Shown in pieces: positions 24,250 to 36,437 of a stretch of 64,000 bases of DNA (positions are counted from its first letter, which is position 1; the number at the start of each line of letters is the position of its first letter). Source of the DNA: Sipunculus nudus (taxonomy: Eukaryota > Annelida > Sipuncula > Golfingiida > Sipunculidae); assembly GCA_026874595.1 (NCBI GenBank), contig CM049312.1, positions 77,227,429-77,291,428 of the forward strand, in the 5' to 3' direction. Both the position numbers and the translations under genes were made by a program. Under the pieces are notes generated by a model. It was not told the DNA's origin and did not search any database. It worked only from the letters and a program-made list of their open reading frames with translations.

Positions 24250-25550
24250 ATTTTGGGCCTTAATTAAAAATTATACCTTTTAACATCACCAGATTAATGC
24301 AAATTCTTTCAAGCTAGCAGACTTTTTACCAAGTAAATTTGAGCCATGAAAGTTTGCCAACCACTGAAGTCAGTCACGTTTTGTCAAGCCAGCCACGACT
24401 GTTGGGCTAACAGAGCAAGAAGCTCTGGTTTGCAATGGTTTCTGCTTGAGACAATCACTGATTCTGTCGTGGTTTCTGTCAGGATGGGGAGAAGTTAGAC
24501 AGTTCTGTTACAGCTCAGGAGGCTGATTGGTGTGTCTGCGCAGGAAGCCAGGAGCCGGTGAAAAGTCAATAAAAATGTCACCCAAAAGTTCTGCTGGAAA
24601 CTCAAGGTGACGCTGAGGAGACAACTTTGTTGGTCTAGTATTACCAGGAAGTCCATAATGAGGTTTTGATACGGAGTCTGTATGACTTTGACACCGCACG
24701 ACCTAGTTGGGAATACTTTTATATATTTGAAATAAAATCGATAAAATTGTGAAGTAGCATCTGGTAGTTAATGATGCGATGCTGCAGATATCAGTGGCGA
24801 GAACAGAAACGGCTTTCAGTTGACTGCAAATGATATTTGACTGCTGCAGTTGTCTGAGTAAATTGTCTGCCCTCTATTTCAGTTCCCCAGGAAACCATAT
24901 TTTCTGGAAATCAACGTCTTTATGTGTCATGTTTAACATCTATGTCTTTCTTGTCCTTATAATCATCATCATGTTCATTATCATCATCATTATCATCTTT
25001 CATGTTGTTGTCCTTTCTGGTTTATCTTTCTTGGAAATTTTTAGTGCAGCTAAGTGACCAGATCATAAGATTGTTGCAAACAGCATACTAATCAGAGGAA
25101 AGTTACATCCATTTTCCAAAGATTTTATGATCTTTTAATAAAAATTAGATTGTTGGCAATGCACAGTATAGTGCATTTATAATATAACAAAGTCCATATT
25201 TTTGCTACCAGAGTGTTTGAGATACTTTATTGCAAGCCTGATGAATGAGTTTCCATGCTTGTCTTCCACACACATACAAGGACTAACAGGTGATAGAGTA
25301 GCAAAGGAAACGATCATTTTCCATTTACCACGCTGTGACGTTTGCACTCTCCATACAGATAAATCCATGTGCTGTGAAAGGTTGTGCCTCCTCTGTCAGC
25401 CAGAATAGAATCTGATTGGAGAATATTTTTTTCTGTCCTGGCCAAGTGTGCATGCATCCTTGTAGAATACCTAATCAAAATCACTTCCTGTGGTCTAGTA
25501 TGAACAGATATTTTCAAAGACATTCACCCTTCCCATGAAAGGCACTTGGG
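24250..25550. other. No gene recognised
   Basis: 24360-24720 is richer in GC, and two overlapping minus-strand frames stay open for about 63 codons. I recognise neither peptide. The rest is AT-rich, with an atc-rich low-complexity patch at 24958-25000. Confidence 0.4.
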
Positions 25551-25554
25551 CCAA

Positions 25555-25835
25555 AAAAGAGGTATGGTTCTCAGGCACTTTTTTTCATAAATCAGTGGGG
25601 GCAGGTGGTATTTTCTTTTTTACCTTTTTTTGTATGTTTTGATAAAAATGTCAGATGATCAGGGAAAACCATGATAATAACATTTTTTTTGCTAAACAGG
25701 TAAAAGCACTACACAAATTGTATCATTTATCTTCTTGAAAGATAAAAATCAAAATAAAACATTTTTGATGCGGGGGTGGGGGGGGGGGGGGGGTGTTAAA
25801 ATTGACACAGGTGGTGCCTGAGAACCAAACCTTTA
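25555..25835. mobile_element. MITE family M1, copy 2
   Basis: Perfect core TIRs at 25566-25577 and 25815-25826. Internal words match copy 1 in order (ttttttgtatgttttgat, gatgatcagggaaaaccatgat, tttttgatgcggg, gttaaaatt). A long G run (about 25777-25794) sits where copy 1 has gcggtggg, a private homopolymer expansion. Confidence 0.85.
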
Positions 25836-25891
25836 TTATCTTTCTTTTTTAGACTTATCTACTTCTACACTTATTTATAATTTTTAACCTA

Positions 25892-26250
25892 ACTATGTAC
25901 AACTGCAAAGTTTCCATTTCGGTTGGAGACTACTTGACAGGGTGTAGCACTCACTTCCTATCATTTTATTTTGTATCCCAGTGTCTCCCAGGCTCGGTGT
26001 CTATGACACCTGCAGGTCCTTGGTGTGTTATCCTCCCCATTGCTGGGTCATAACACTGAGAATCCCCCAAAAGACGCACTTGTATGCGAGTGATACACAG
26101 CTCTGGAGCACAGCCTTCCCATTAAGCCTGCAGAGCCCTCACCCTGGGTGTGCCGGCTGACCATGAAAAATCCCACAGCTCCTCGGCTGAGATTTGAATT
26201 CACAACCTCCCGGTTTGAGTCCCTTGCTCTACCTCTTGACCACAGAAGCC
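25892..26250 (-). mobile_element. tRNA-derived SINE, copy 2
   Basis: The minus strand starts GGCTTCTGTGGTCAAGAGGT, an A-box-like segment, followed about 45 bp on by GTGAATTCAAATCTC, a B-box-like segment. This is the internal promoter arrangement of a tRNA gene. The body then carries cagccggcacacccagg and ctctgcaggcttaatggga. It shares order and words with 7140-7490 and is the better-preserved copy. The head is too diverged and lacks the pairing needed for a functional tRNA. Confidence 0.8.
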
Positions 26251-27935
26251 AGTACATGTATATAATCTTAGTTTAAAGGTTCATTTTCACCTGCTTACAT
26301 GTTCTGTTGGTTCTGTGTTTTTCCTTTTTCATAACAAGACTGCATGAAGAGATTGTGTGTGAGTGTTAAGATATGCAATCAAGGAATAAAAGCGGTATAT
26401 ACTCATCATGATTAAATGATAAATAAATTAGATTTTACTGTTTGTCACCACCTTAATTGATTTATGTCAGTAGCATTGGATGCTGTTGTTTTCTTTCATG
26501 ACATGGATCATGTCCAGTGCAAGTTTATTTCTGCTGTGTATATAGGTGTAAGGTAATCATAATGCAACCTTATTCCCTTTAACCATTGTTATCTCTTTGT
26601 GGAGATTAAAATGATTGTAGGAGAAATGCCTGTATATTCATTTGTCTGTCTGTCATTAGGATGTTAATACAAATATATATGATATTATGTATAAAATATA
26701 TTGATCAAAATATAAATATACAGGACGATTTAACCAAAGTGTGTCAAAAGGATACTGGTCCAGCATAATTTCTTCCTTGTCGATCACCCCTCTCAACCCC
26801 TTATTTTCACTTCACAAGCACAATGGTCCCGCAGGTATGCAGGTATGAGATGCATTAAATATAGGAGCTCAATCTCTTTAATTTAAGTGTATTTCTTTAT
26901 GCAGTATTGTCATGTTTAGTATCATTATTATTTATAGGAAATAGTTTTCTAGCATCCATTATGAAAGTATAGAATATTAATGAGATTGAATGATCTCCTT
27001 TCATAAAAAAAAATTAGCTTCCATGGATTTCAGCATTTCCCAGGAAAACATTAGATAATAGCTCATAATGACTACCCATAATTTTGTCTTGAGCAACTGA
27101 ATCAGCCCAAAGAACGTTATAATTAGTGTGCTAATTAGCAGAGTGCTAATTAGCAGAGTGGCAAGGTCAGATAAATCAGAGAGATCATTATTTCATCATA
27201 TTTGTTAACAGTTAAGTGGCAAAATGAGTTAACACAACACTGTCAAGCAGAGAAACAATGGATGCCCTGTCTTATTTTTATGGTGCTTTTCTTGTAACCT
27301 CAGATCATAAATATGTCATCCTTAGAATAGCTTCTCAGTTTAGTCAGCTAATTGACAGGCTATAAACATCCTCTGCGGCAGCTAGTAATCTGAGAGTGAC
27401 ACTGCAGGGCTGGCAGTCTGCAGCTTTGACCTGTTGTGTCTTTGAATCAATGACTTAGCAGTAAAAATATGTTTGAAGAAACACTTGATGATTAAATTAA
27501 TACCTGTAATCTATTACAGTGATGTTTATTTAAATAAATATAAGATTTATTTCAAATTATTAATAAAAAAAACTTGTGGAAAAATTATATTCTGTAAAAT
27601 GTAAGTTCTTGACCAATCCATGAACAAATATATATTCTGTATTAATATACACTATACTACTAGTTGTGTCTTGACCAATGTTCCCAGCTAGGCAGAATTT
27701 ATTTAGACTATAACTACCTTATATAACGGGTACAGATGTCAATATTCTTTTAACAAATTTTCCCACACAAGTCAATTCTTGTTAAGATCAATATTCATTA
27801 GACCAGTGTTATTAGATTTACTGGTATGTGCCTTTCATTATCAAAATTGACTTTGTCAGCTTATTCTCAGTCCTGGCTTTAAATTACTATATAAACTTAT
27901 ACGAATTTCTTCTGCTTTCTAATTATGTGGCAAAA
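26251..27935. other. AT-rich DNA, no gene recognised
   Basis: No open frame of interest and no second copy in the window. A local direct duplication gtgctaattagcagagtgctaa lies near 27128. Confidence 0.4.
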
Positions 27936-27997
27936 AAAGGTTTGACTATAATCAGGCTTATTTTCAGAAATCGGTGCTGGAGGGTGATATTTTCAAG
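27936..27997. mobile_element. MITE family M1, truncated copy 3
   Basis: AAAGGTTT and ttttcagaaatcggtgctgg plus agggtgatatttt match the left end of M1 copies 1 and 2. After about 60 bp the match stops and the 72-bp satellite begins, so the satellite edge cuts the MITE. Confidence 0.65.
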
Positions 27998-30900
27998 TTG
28001 AACATGAGCCCTTGTTGGTCAGGAAGCCATGTGGTAGATTATAGACACCCTGATTGGATGTTGGACATTAGCCCTTGTTGGTCATGGTGCATATGTGACT
28101 AGTGTGACAGGCATCCTGATTGGATGGTGGACAAAGTTGGACATGAGCCCTTTTGGTCAGGAAGTCATGTGGCAGATGATAGATACCCTTATTGGGTTGT
28201 GGACAAAGTTGGACATGAGCCCTTTTGGTCAGGAAGTCATGTGGCAGATGATAGACAACCTTATTGGGTTGTGGACAAAGTTAGAAATGAGCCCTTTTGG
28301 TCAGGAAGTCATGTGGCAGATGATAGACACCCTTATTGGATGGTGGACCAAGTTGGACATGAGCCCTTTTGGTCAGGAAGTCATGTGGCAGATGATAGAT
28401 ATCCTTATTGGATGGTGAACCAAGTTGGACATGAGCCCTTTTGGTCAGGAAGTCATGTGGCAGATGATAGACACCCTTATTGGATGGTGGACCAAGTTGG
28501 ATATGAGCCCTTTTGGTCAGGAAGTCATGTGGCAGATGATAGACACCCTTATTGGGTTGTGGACAAAGTTGGACATGAGCCCTTTTGGTCAGGAAGTCAT
28601 GTGGCAGATGATAGACACCCTTATTGGATTGTGGACAAAGTTGGACATGAGCCCTTATGGTCAGGAAGTCATGTGGCAGATGATAGACACCCTTATTGGA
28701 TGGTGGACCAAGTTGGACATGAGCCCTTTTGGTCAGGAAGTCATGTGGCAGATGATAGACACCCTTATTGGATGGTGGACAAAGTTGGACATGAGCCCTT
28801 TTGGTCAGGAAGTCATGTGGCAGATGATAGACACCCTTATTGGATGGTGGACCAAGTTGGACATGAGCCCTTTTGGTCAGGAAGTCGTGTGGCAGATGAT
28901 AGACACCCTTATTGGATTGTGGACAAAGTTGGACATGAGCCCTTTTGGTCAGGAAGTCGTGTGGCAGATGATAGACACCCTTATTGGATTGTGGACAAAG
29001 TTGGACATGAGCCCTTTTGGTCAGGAAGTCATGTGGCAGATGATAGACACCCTTAATTGATGGTGGACAAAGTTGGACATGAGCCCTTTTGGTCAGGAAG
29101 TCATGTGGCAGATGATAGACACCCTTATTGGATGGTGGACAAAGTTGGACATGAGCCCTTTTGGTCAGGAAGTCATGTGGCAGATGATAGACACCCTTAT
29201 TGGGTTGTGGACAAAGTTGGAAATGAGCCCTTTTGGTCAGGAAGTCATGTGGCAGATGATAGACACCCTTATTGGATGGTGGACCAAGTTGGACATGAGC
29301 CCTTTTGGTCAGGAAGTCATGTGGCAGATGAGAGACACCCTTATTGGATGGTGGACAAAGTTGGACATGAGCCCTTTTGGTCAGGAAGTCATGTGGCAGA
29401 TGATAGACACCCTTATTGGATGGTGGACCAAGTTGGACATGAGCCCTTTTGGTCAGGAAGTCGTGTGGCAGATGATAGACACCCTTATTGGATTGTGGAC
29501 AAAGTTGGACATGAGCCCTTTTGGTCAGGAAGTCGTGTGGCAGATGATAGACACCCTTATTGGATTGTGGACAAAGTTGGACATGAGCCCTTTTGGTCAG
29601 GAAGTCATGTGGCAGATGATAGACACCCTTAATTGATGGTGGACAAAGTTGGACATGAGCCCTTTTGGTCAGGAAGTCATGTGGCAGATGATAGACACCC
29701 TTATTGGATGGTGGACAAAGTTGGACATGAGCCCTTTTGGTCAGGAAGTCATGTGGCAGATGATAGTCACCCTTATTGGGTTGTGGACAAAGTTGGAAAT
29801 GAGCCCTTTTGGTCAGGAAGTCATGTGGCAGATGATAGACACCCTTATTGGATGGTGGACCAAGTTGGACATGAGCCCTTTTGGTCAGGAAGTCATGTGG
29901 CAGATGAGAGACACCCTTATTGGATGGTCGACAAAGTTGGACATGATCCCTTTTGGTCAGGAAGTCATGTGGCAGATGATAGACACCCTTATTGGATGGT
30001 GGACCAAGTTGGACATGAGCCCTCTTTGGTCAGGAAGTCATGTGGCAGATGATAGACACCCTTATTGGGTTGTGGACCAAGTTGGACATGAGCCCTTTTG
30101 GTCAGGAAGTCATGTGGCAGATGATACACACCGTTATTGGATGGTGGACAAAGTTGGACATGAGCCCTTTTGGTCAGGAAGTCATGTGGCAGATGATAGA
30201 CACCCTTATTGGATGGTGGACAAAGTTGGACATGAGCCCTTTTGGTCAGGAAGTCGTGTGGCAGATGATAGACACCCTTATTGGATTGTGGACAAAGTTG
30301 GACATGAGCCCTTTTGGTCAGGAAGTCGTGTGGCAGATGATAGACACCCTTATTGGATTGTGGACAAAGTTGGACATGAGCCCTTTTGGTCAGGAAGTCA
30401 TGTGGCAGATGATAGACACCCTTAATTGATGGTGGACAAAGTTGGACATGAGCCCTTTTGGTCAGGAAGTCATGTGGCAGATGATAGACACCCTTATTGG
30501 ATGGTGGACAAAGTTGGACATGAGCCCTTTTGGTCAGGAAGTCATGTGGCAGATGATAGACACCCTTATTGGGTTGTGGACCAAGTTGGACATGAGCCCT
30601 TTTGGTCAGGAAGTCATGTGGCAGATGATAGACACCCTTATTGGATGGTGGACCAAGTTGGACATGAGCCCTTTTGGTCAGGAAGTCATGTGGCAGATGA
30701 GAGACACCCTTATTGGATGGTGGACAAAGTTGGACATGAGCCCTTTTGGTCAGGAAGTCATGTGGCAGATGATAGACACCCTTATTGGATGGTGGACCAA
30801 GTTGGACATGAGCCCTTTTGGTCAGGAAGTCATGTGGCAGATGAGAGACACCCTTATTGGATGGTGGACAAAGTTGGACATGAGCCCTTTTGGTCAGGAA

Positions 30901-33080
30901 GTCATGTGGCAGATGATAGACACCCTTATTGGATTGTGGACAAAGTTGGACATGAGCCCTTTTGGTAAGGAAGTCGTGTGGCAGATGATAGACACCCTTA
31001 TTGGATTGTGGACAAAGTTGGACATGAGCCCTTTTGGTCAGGAAGTCATGTGGCAGATGATAGACACCCTTAATTGATGGTGGACAAAGTTGGACATGAG
31101 CCCTTTTGGTCAGGAAGTCATGTGGCAGATGATAGACACCCGTATTTGGTTGTGGACAAAGTTGGAAATGAGCCCTTTTGGTCAGGAAGTCATGTGGCAG
31201 ATGATAGACACCCTTATTGGATGGTGGACCAAGTTGGACATGAGCCCTTTTGGTCAGGAAGTCATGTGGCAGATGAGAGACACCCTTATTGGATGGTCGA
31301 CAAAGTTGGACATGATCCCTTTTGGTCAGGAAGTCATGTGGCAGATGATAGACACCCTTATTGGATGGTGGACCAAGTTGGACATGAGCCCTCTTTGGTC
31401 AGGAAGTCATGTGGCAGATGATAGACACCCTTATTGGGTTGTGGACCAAGTTGGACATGAGCCCTTTTGGTCAGGAAGTCATGTGGCAGATGATACACAC
31501 CGTTATTGGATGGTGGACAAAGTTGGACATGAGCCCTTTTGGTCAGGAAGTCATGTGGCAGATGATAGACACCCTTACTGGATGGTGGACCAAGTTGGAC
31601 ATGAGCCCTTTTGGTCAGGAAGTCATGTGGCAGATGATATACACCCTTATTGGATTGTGGACAAAGTTGGACATGATCCCTTTTGGTCAGGAAGTCATGT
31701 GGCAGATGATAGACACCCTTATTGGATGGTGGGCAAAGTTGGACATGAGCCCTTTTGGTCAGGAAGTCATGTGGCAGATGATAGACACCCATATTGGATG
31801 GTGGACAAAGTTGGACATGAGCCCTTTTGGTCAGGAAGTCATGTGGCAGATGATAGAGACCCTTATTGGATGGTGGACCAAGTTGGACATGAGCCCTTTT
31901 TGTCAGGAAGTCATGTGGCAGATGATAGACACCCTTATCGGGTTGTGGACAAAGTTGGACATGAGCCCTTTTGGTCAGGAAGTCATGTGGCAGATGATAG
32001 ACACCCTTATTGGGTTGTGGACAAAGTTGGACATGAGCCCTTTTGGTCAGGAAGTCATGTGGCAGATGATAGACACCCTTATTGGGTTGTGGACAAAGTT
32101 GGACATGAACCCTTTTGGTCAGGAAGTCATGTGGCAAATGATAGACACCCTTATTGGATGGTGGACCAAGTTGGACATGAGCCCTTTTGGTCAGGAAGTC
32201 ATGTGGCAGATGATAGACACCCTTATTGGATGGTGGACCAAGTTGGACATGAGCCCTTTTGGTCAGGAAGTCATGTGGCAGATGATAGACACCCTTATTG
32301 GATGGTGGACCAAGTTGGACATGAGCCCTTTTGGTCAGGAAGTCGTGTGGCAGATGATAGACACCCTTATTGGATTGTGGACAAAGTTGGACATGAGCCC
32401 TTTTGGTCAGGAAGTCATGTGGCAGATGATAAACACCCTTATTTGATGGTGGCAAGTTGGACATGAGCCCTTTTGGTCAGGAAGTCATGTGGCAGATGAT
32501 AGACACCCTTATTGGATGGTGGACCAAGTTGGACATGAGCCCTTTTGGTCAGGAAGTTGTGTGGCAGATGATAGACACCCTTATTGGATGGTGGACAACG
32601 TTGGACATGAGACCTTTTGGTCAGGAAGTCATGTGGCAGATGATAGACACCCTTATTGGATGGTGGACCAAGTTGGACATGAGCCCTTTTGGTCAGGAAG
32701 TTGTGTGGCAGATGATAGACACCCTTATTGGATGGTGGACAACGTTGGACATGAGACCTTTTGGTCAGGAAGTCATGTGGCAGATGATAGACACCCTTAT
32801 TGGATGGTGGACCAAGTTGGACATGAGCCCTTTTGGTCAGGAAGTCATGTGGCAGATGATAGACACCCTTATTGGATGGTGGACCAAGTTGGACATGAGC
32901 CCTTTTGGTCAGGAAGTTGTGTGGCAGATGATAGACACCCTTATTGGATTGTGGACAAAGTTGGACATGAGCCCTTATGGTCAGGAAGTCATGTGGCAGA
33001 TGATATACACCCTTATTGTATGGTGGACAAAGTTGGACATGAGCCCTAGTTGGACTGGTGCACATGTGACTGATTGAATG
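27998..33080. repeat. 72-bp satellite array, about 70 copies, with higher-order structure
   Basis: A 72-bp unit (starting acatgagcccttttggtcag) repeats head to tail. Its GC content is about 47%, above the flanks. Most units differ by a few substitutions: caa/aaa in gacMaagtt, tggatggtgg/tgggttgtgg/tggattgtgg, and gtcatg/gtcgtg/gttgtg. The variant ccttaattga recurs at 29051, 29627, 30420 and 31068, spaced 8, 11 (+1 bp) and 9 units, so multi-unit blocks have been copied. Edge units at 28030-28120 and 33040-33080 are diverged and share tggtgca-atgtgact. Because 72 is divisible by three and the unit lacks stops in several frames, two plus frames and one minus frame are open for hundreds of codons. 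Substitutions show no codon bias, some create stops, and one-base insertions shift frame, so I call it non-coding. Confidence 0.97.
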
Positions 33081-33107
33081 TTTAACATGTTTGACATGAG
33101 TCCTTAA

Positions 33108-34807
33108 AGGGGCCTTTCCAATATCTGCCATCTTTTAACTTAAGATAATCCCTTTAACCTTTCATAAAAAGTAGGTAAGAAAACAGCAATCCTGTGTTAC
33201 AAAAACTGTTGTTTTGTTAATATACAAATCCACGTTTATAACATGTGGGAGTCCCAACAAAATAATTTTAAATGCATACAACATGTAAGGACATTTGATC
33301 TACTGTAAAAACACATCTATTGGACATGAACCGTACCAAATCTTTTTGACTCTGAAATAATATCAAAGATACAAGTAGTGCAGAAAACACTTACAATGCC
33401 AAATTTTCAAGCTGAAATTACATTATGATTTTATATCATCTTAATGGACAATGGCTGTTGTCTTATGATAAATTAGATATATCCTATGTATTGCTCAATT
33501 AGATATAGAAAGGCAACTCCAAAGTCTTAGTTTTATAAACGCAGGTTGGTTTCCTAGATAAGGCTTGTTTTGTCCTGATCTGATCATTAATATTGATCAT
33601 GGTAACCTTGGTAACAATGGGACACCTGCTGGTAGAGACACATGGGTGACATCAGAATGACTCAAGAAAATATTTGGGAGTGATCAGAACATATTTGAAA
33701 ATGATAAAAAAATTTTTAGACTCAGGTTGATTTTGGAATGCAGTAGGCCTGTGAATTGTGTGGGCCCTTAGAATCAATTCAGTTGTCAATCAAGAGTCAA
33801 TTTTTTACCTTTGATTCAACTCTCGATTCAATTCCTACTTAAGTATTAAATTTCAGATCTTTTGAAAAAAGTAAAAAGTAATTAATTTTACTGAAATTGC
33901 TGTTCATAAATTTCAGCAAATAAAAGAAAAGTGTAGCTCTCTATCTCTTTGTCACTATATAGTTGCCATATTTGTTTTTAAGTGGAGTTCTCCACCAGCA
34001 AATGCTTAAAGTAGATTTAGGGCACATATATGCCATAGAGCTTTGACATCGCCAACTGCTTCGTCAAATTTGAGAGCTCACAGAAACTTTTGGATGGTAC
34101 ATGCAAAAAAAATTATAATCGAAATTAATCATTTCAGAGGTTAATAATTGATAACAATTTAATTGAGGACTTGCAATTCAATTCATTGATTCTTCAATGC
34201 ATTGTTACATCCTAGGACATAGGGTAACCTTGGGAGGCGTTGGGATGCCATTCAGACACTTCAGGGGGATATTGGGTGACATATCAGATCAACACATCAG
34301 GAACTGACAGTTACCATTGTGATCCAGCTTTAAAGCCAGCAATTCACCTACTGTTTTACATAGAAAAAATGTGATTTCCGGCTTACTCTCTTTACATATT
34401 AATGAACGCTAGATAATTCCGGTTAAGAAAAATGTCTGAGTCACTCATGTATGATCTTGTTTATCTAGAAGGTGTAAGTAATTATAGCATATATGTGCCT
34501 ATGTTGACAAACATAAAAACATGTAAACTAAGGTAGTTGGTTATACATATGTGCAGAAGTTGAACAGTTAGACACTTAAGTTGCAGAACACCCTTTTCAA
34601 ACATCTGGTTTGTCTGACTTGCTGCATAATATCTTTGTGGAATGTATTTTGGTTATTTTGGAGGCCTCCCATATACTATAAACACATGGATATAAACAAA
34701 CCAGCAGCCAGGGGATCAGTGTTGTCTGACTTTTTTTTTTTAAAAAGGTGTGATGGATTATCTTTAGTTGATAATTTGATATCACTCGGATATCAGAATA
34801 GGCCTCT
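33108..34807. mobile_element. TTAA-flanked TIR transposon family P1, copy 1
   Basis: The left end AGGGGCC follows TTAA (33104-33107). The right end GGCCTCT is followed by TTAA (34808-34811). A TTAA target duplication is the hallmark of piggyBac-type insertion, and that is the only basis for the superfamily hint. Outer parts match copy 2 (left: gttgttttgtt-at-t, taacatgtggg; right: taaactaaggt, aacaccattttcaaa-like, tgacttgctgc), while the middles differ. No transposase was seen. It begins within about 30 bp of the 72-bp satellite. Confidence 0.75.
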
Positions 34808-34969
34808 TTAATATAAGCAGTAGAAGGCCTGACACATCGCTTTTTTTTTCTGGATCTCTCTTTTTTTTTTAAGAATTTCCTTAAATTGACGATAATTACT
34901 ATTTTTTATAAGCCAGTCTACTGTATAATGTCCATCCTTTAACTTTTAGTGTCACCACGATAACTTATC

Positions 34970-35112
34970 AGAGCTTTGGTGGATTTACTCAAAACTCACC
35001 CTTACTACTTACCAAGAGATTTAAAATCTCTCTTGAGTTTCATTATGGGTAAAAACTACATATATTTAATGAGGTCAGAGGTCACAAGACATAACACAGG
35101 TGTATTATGCAC
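34970..35112. repeat. Fragment of the 150-bp aggtcag repeat
   Basis: catatatttaatgaggtcagaggtcac matches units at 22.68 and 22.84 kb. The sequence upstream is only loosely similar. Confidence 0.45.
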
Positions 35113-35363
35113 GATTGCACTATTCTTGTTCACTCATTTTTTAGGCAGCACTCTTTTTTTTTATCTTTTTTTTTCATTGAGAGAATTCTGATGTATACCA
35201 TCTCTCTCCCACTTAAACAGGTCAGTTAGAACAAGAATAGGATATTTCTCAATTTTTTGTGTGCAAATGTCCAGCATGACATGTCACAACATGTGTATAA
35301 TGCCCTTATCTTCATGCAGGGGGGATGTGCACAATGTATGTTTCTGAATTGTGGAACAATATG

Positions 35364-35368
<5 letters not shown>

Positions 35369-35394
<26 letters not shown>
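35369..35394. repeat. (AT)n microsatellite
   Basis: Uninterrupted AT run. Confidence 0.95.
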
Positions 35395-35400
<6 letters not shown>

Positions 35401-36137
35401 TGTGGTATGTGAAACACATCTTTAATCCGTCAGTGATAAAAATAGGCAATTGACACTCATTTCACTCTTTTTTCACTCTTTATTTCAAAGAAGCATTCTC
35501 TTGTTTTCCAGGGCACTTACTCTTTTTTTGGTCATTTACCTTTGGCAGACCTAAATAAGTAAGTGCATGGTCATTGCTAAATCTGATGCTTTATATAAAC
35601 AGTTCCATTGATCTCTGATTTGGTAATATTATCTGTTACAATCACACAGTAAGTTCAGGATCAGAATCAGATAAGAAAAATCTAGAGTGCGGAGCTTGAG
35701 GAAGTCAGAACATGAAGGAGCACACTACTAAATCTAAATTACTGTAGTTAAACGAGATTGATTCAGCAGCTGAGTGGACATCAGTACATCAGCCTGACAA
35801 CGTGATTTAGGTCCCCAGGATAACAGTCCATGCCTCTAATCACAGTTTATGGGAACATTTGTCCAGATATCAGGTCAAGGTTTCATGAACTCAACACCAG
35901 AGTCTGCCGAGCCAGAGGCTGTTTTAACCAAGAGTGTGGGTTGCAAGGGTTGGGGTTAACCCCTTCTCTTTGACTGACAACTTTGAGAACGCTTCTTGAT
36001 GGTTAATAATGGTTTATTACTGTGTTTACGTATAAAACTTAGTTCCTGGCTTGCTGGATCTTGTTCCAAACAACTGGCTTTCTTTAAAATAAAAATATTT
36101 CTTGCTGACCATGGTATAAACTCATGGGAGTTGGTTA

Positions 36138-36391
36138 CAAACTGTTATATCAGTAACTCAAGTTGATAATCTTCCCAATTTCGTGCTCATTAAATCATAT
36201 AATCTCCAATTTTATGAAACGTATAACACTTAACCTCCATATTATGTACAATTTCTCCATGTGTCACAAGTGGCTGTTGTGTCAGCGGATTAAATTGTTA
36301 TCAACAGTTGCCAGACATAAAAAAATAATGTAATGTTGAATATATTTTTATGGATACATTACTTTAATGTTGAATAAAATATTTTTTTTCC

Positions 36392-36436
<45 letters not shown>
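36138..36436. repeat. Dispersed repeat family D2, copy 2, with (CT)n tail
   Basis: Parallels 22225-22475 in the same orientation. This copy ends in about 18 perfect CT units (36398-36434), against a short imperfect CT stretch in copy 1. Confidence 0.8.

Positions 36437-36437
<1 letters not shown>

Noticed and set aside
25892-26250. A tRNA gene on the minus strand
   Set aside because: A- and B-box-like words are present, but the cloverleaf pairing is not, and a second copy with the same unrelated body shows it is a SINE.
28124-33131. Long open frames that look like a 24-residue-repeat protein
   Set aside because: They are open in three frames at once because of the stop-free 72-bp unit. Variants create stops and frameshifts and show no codon preference.
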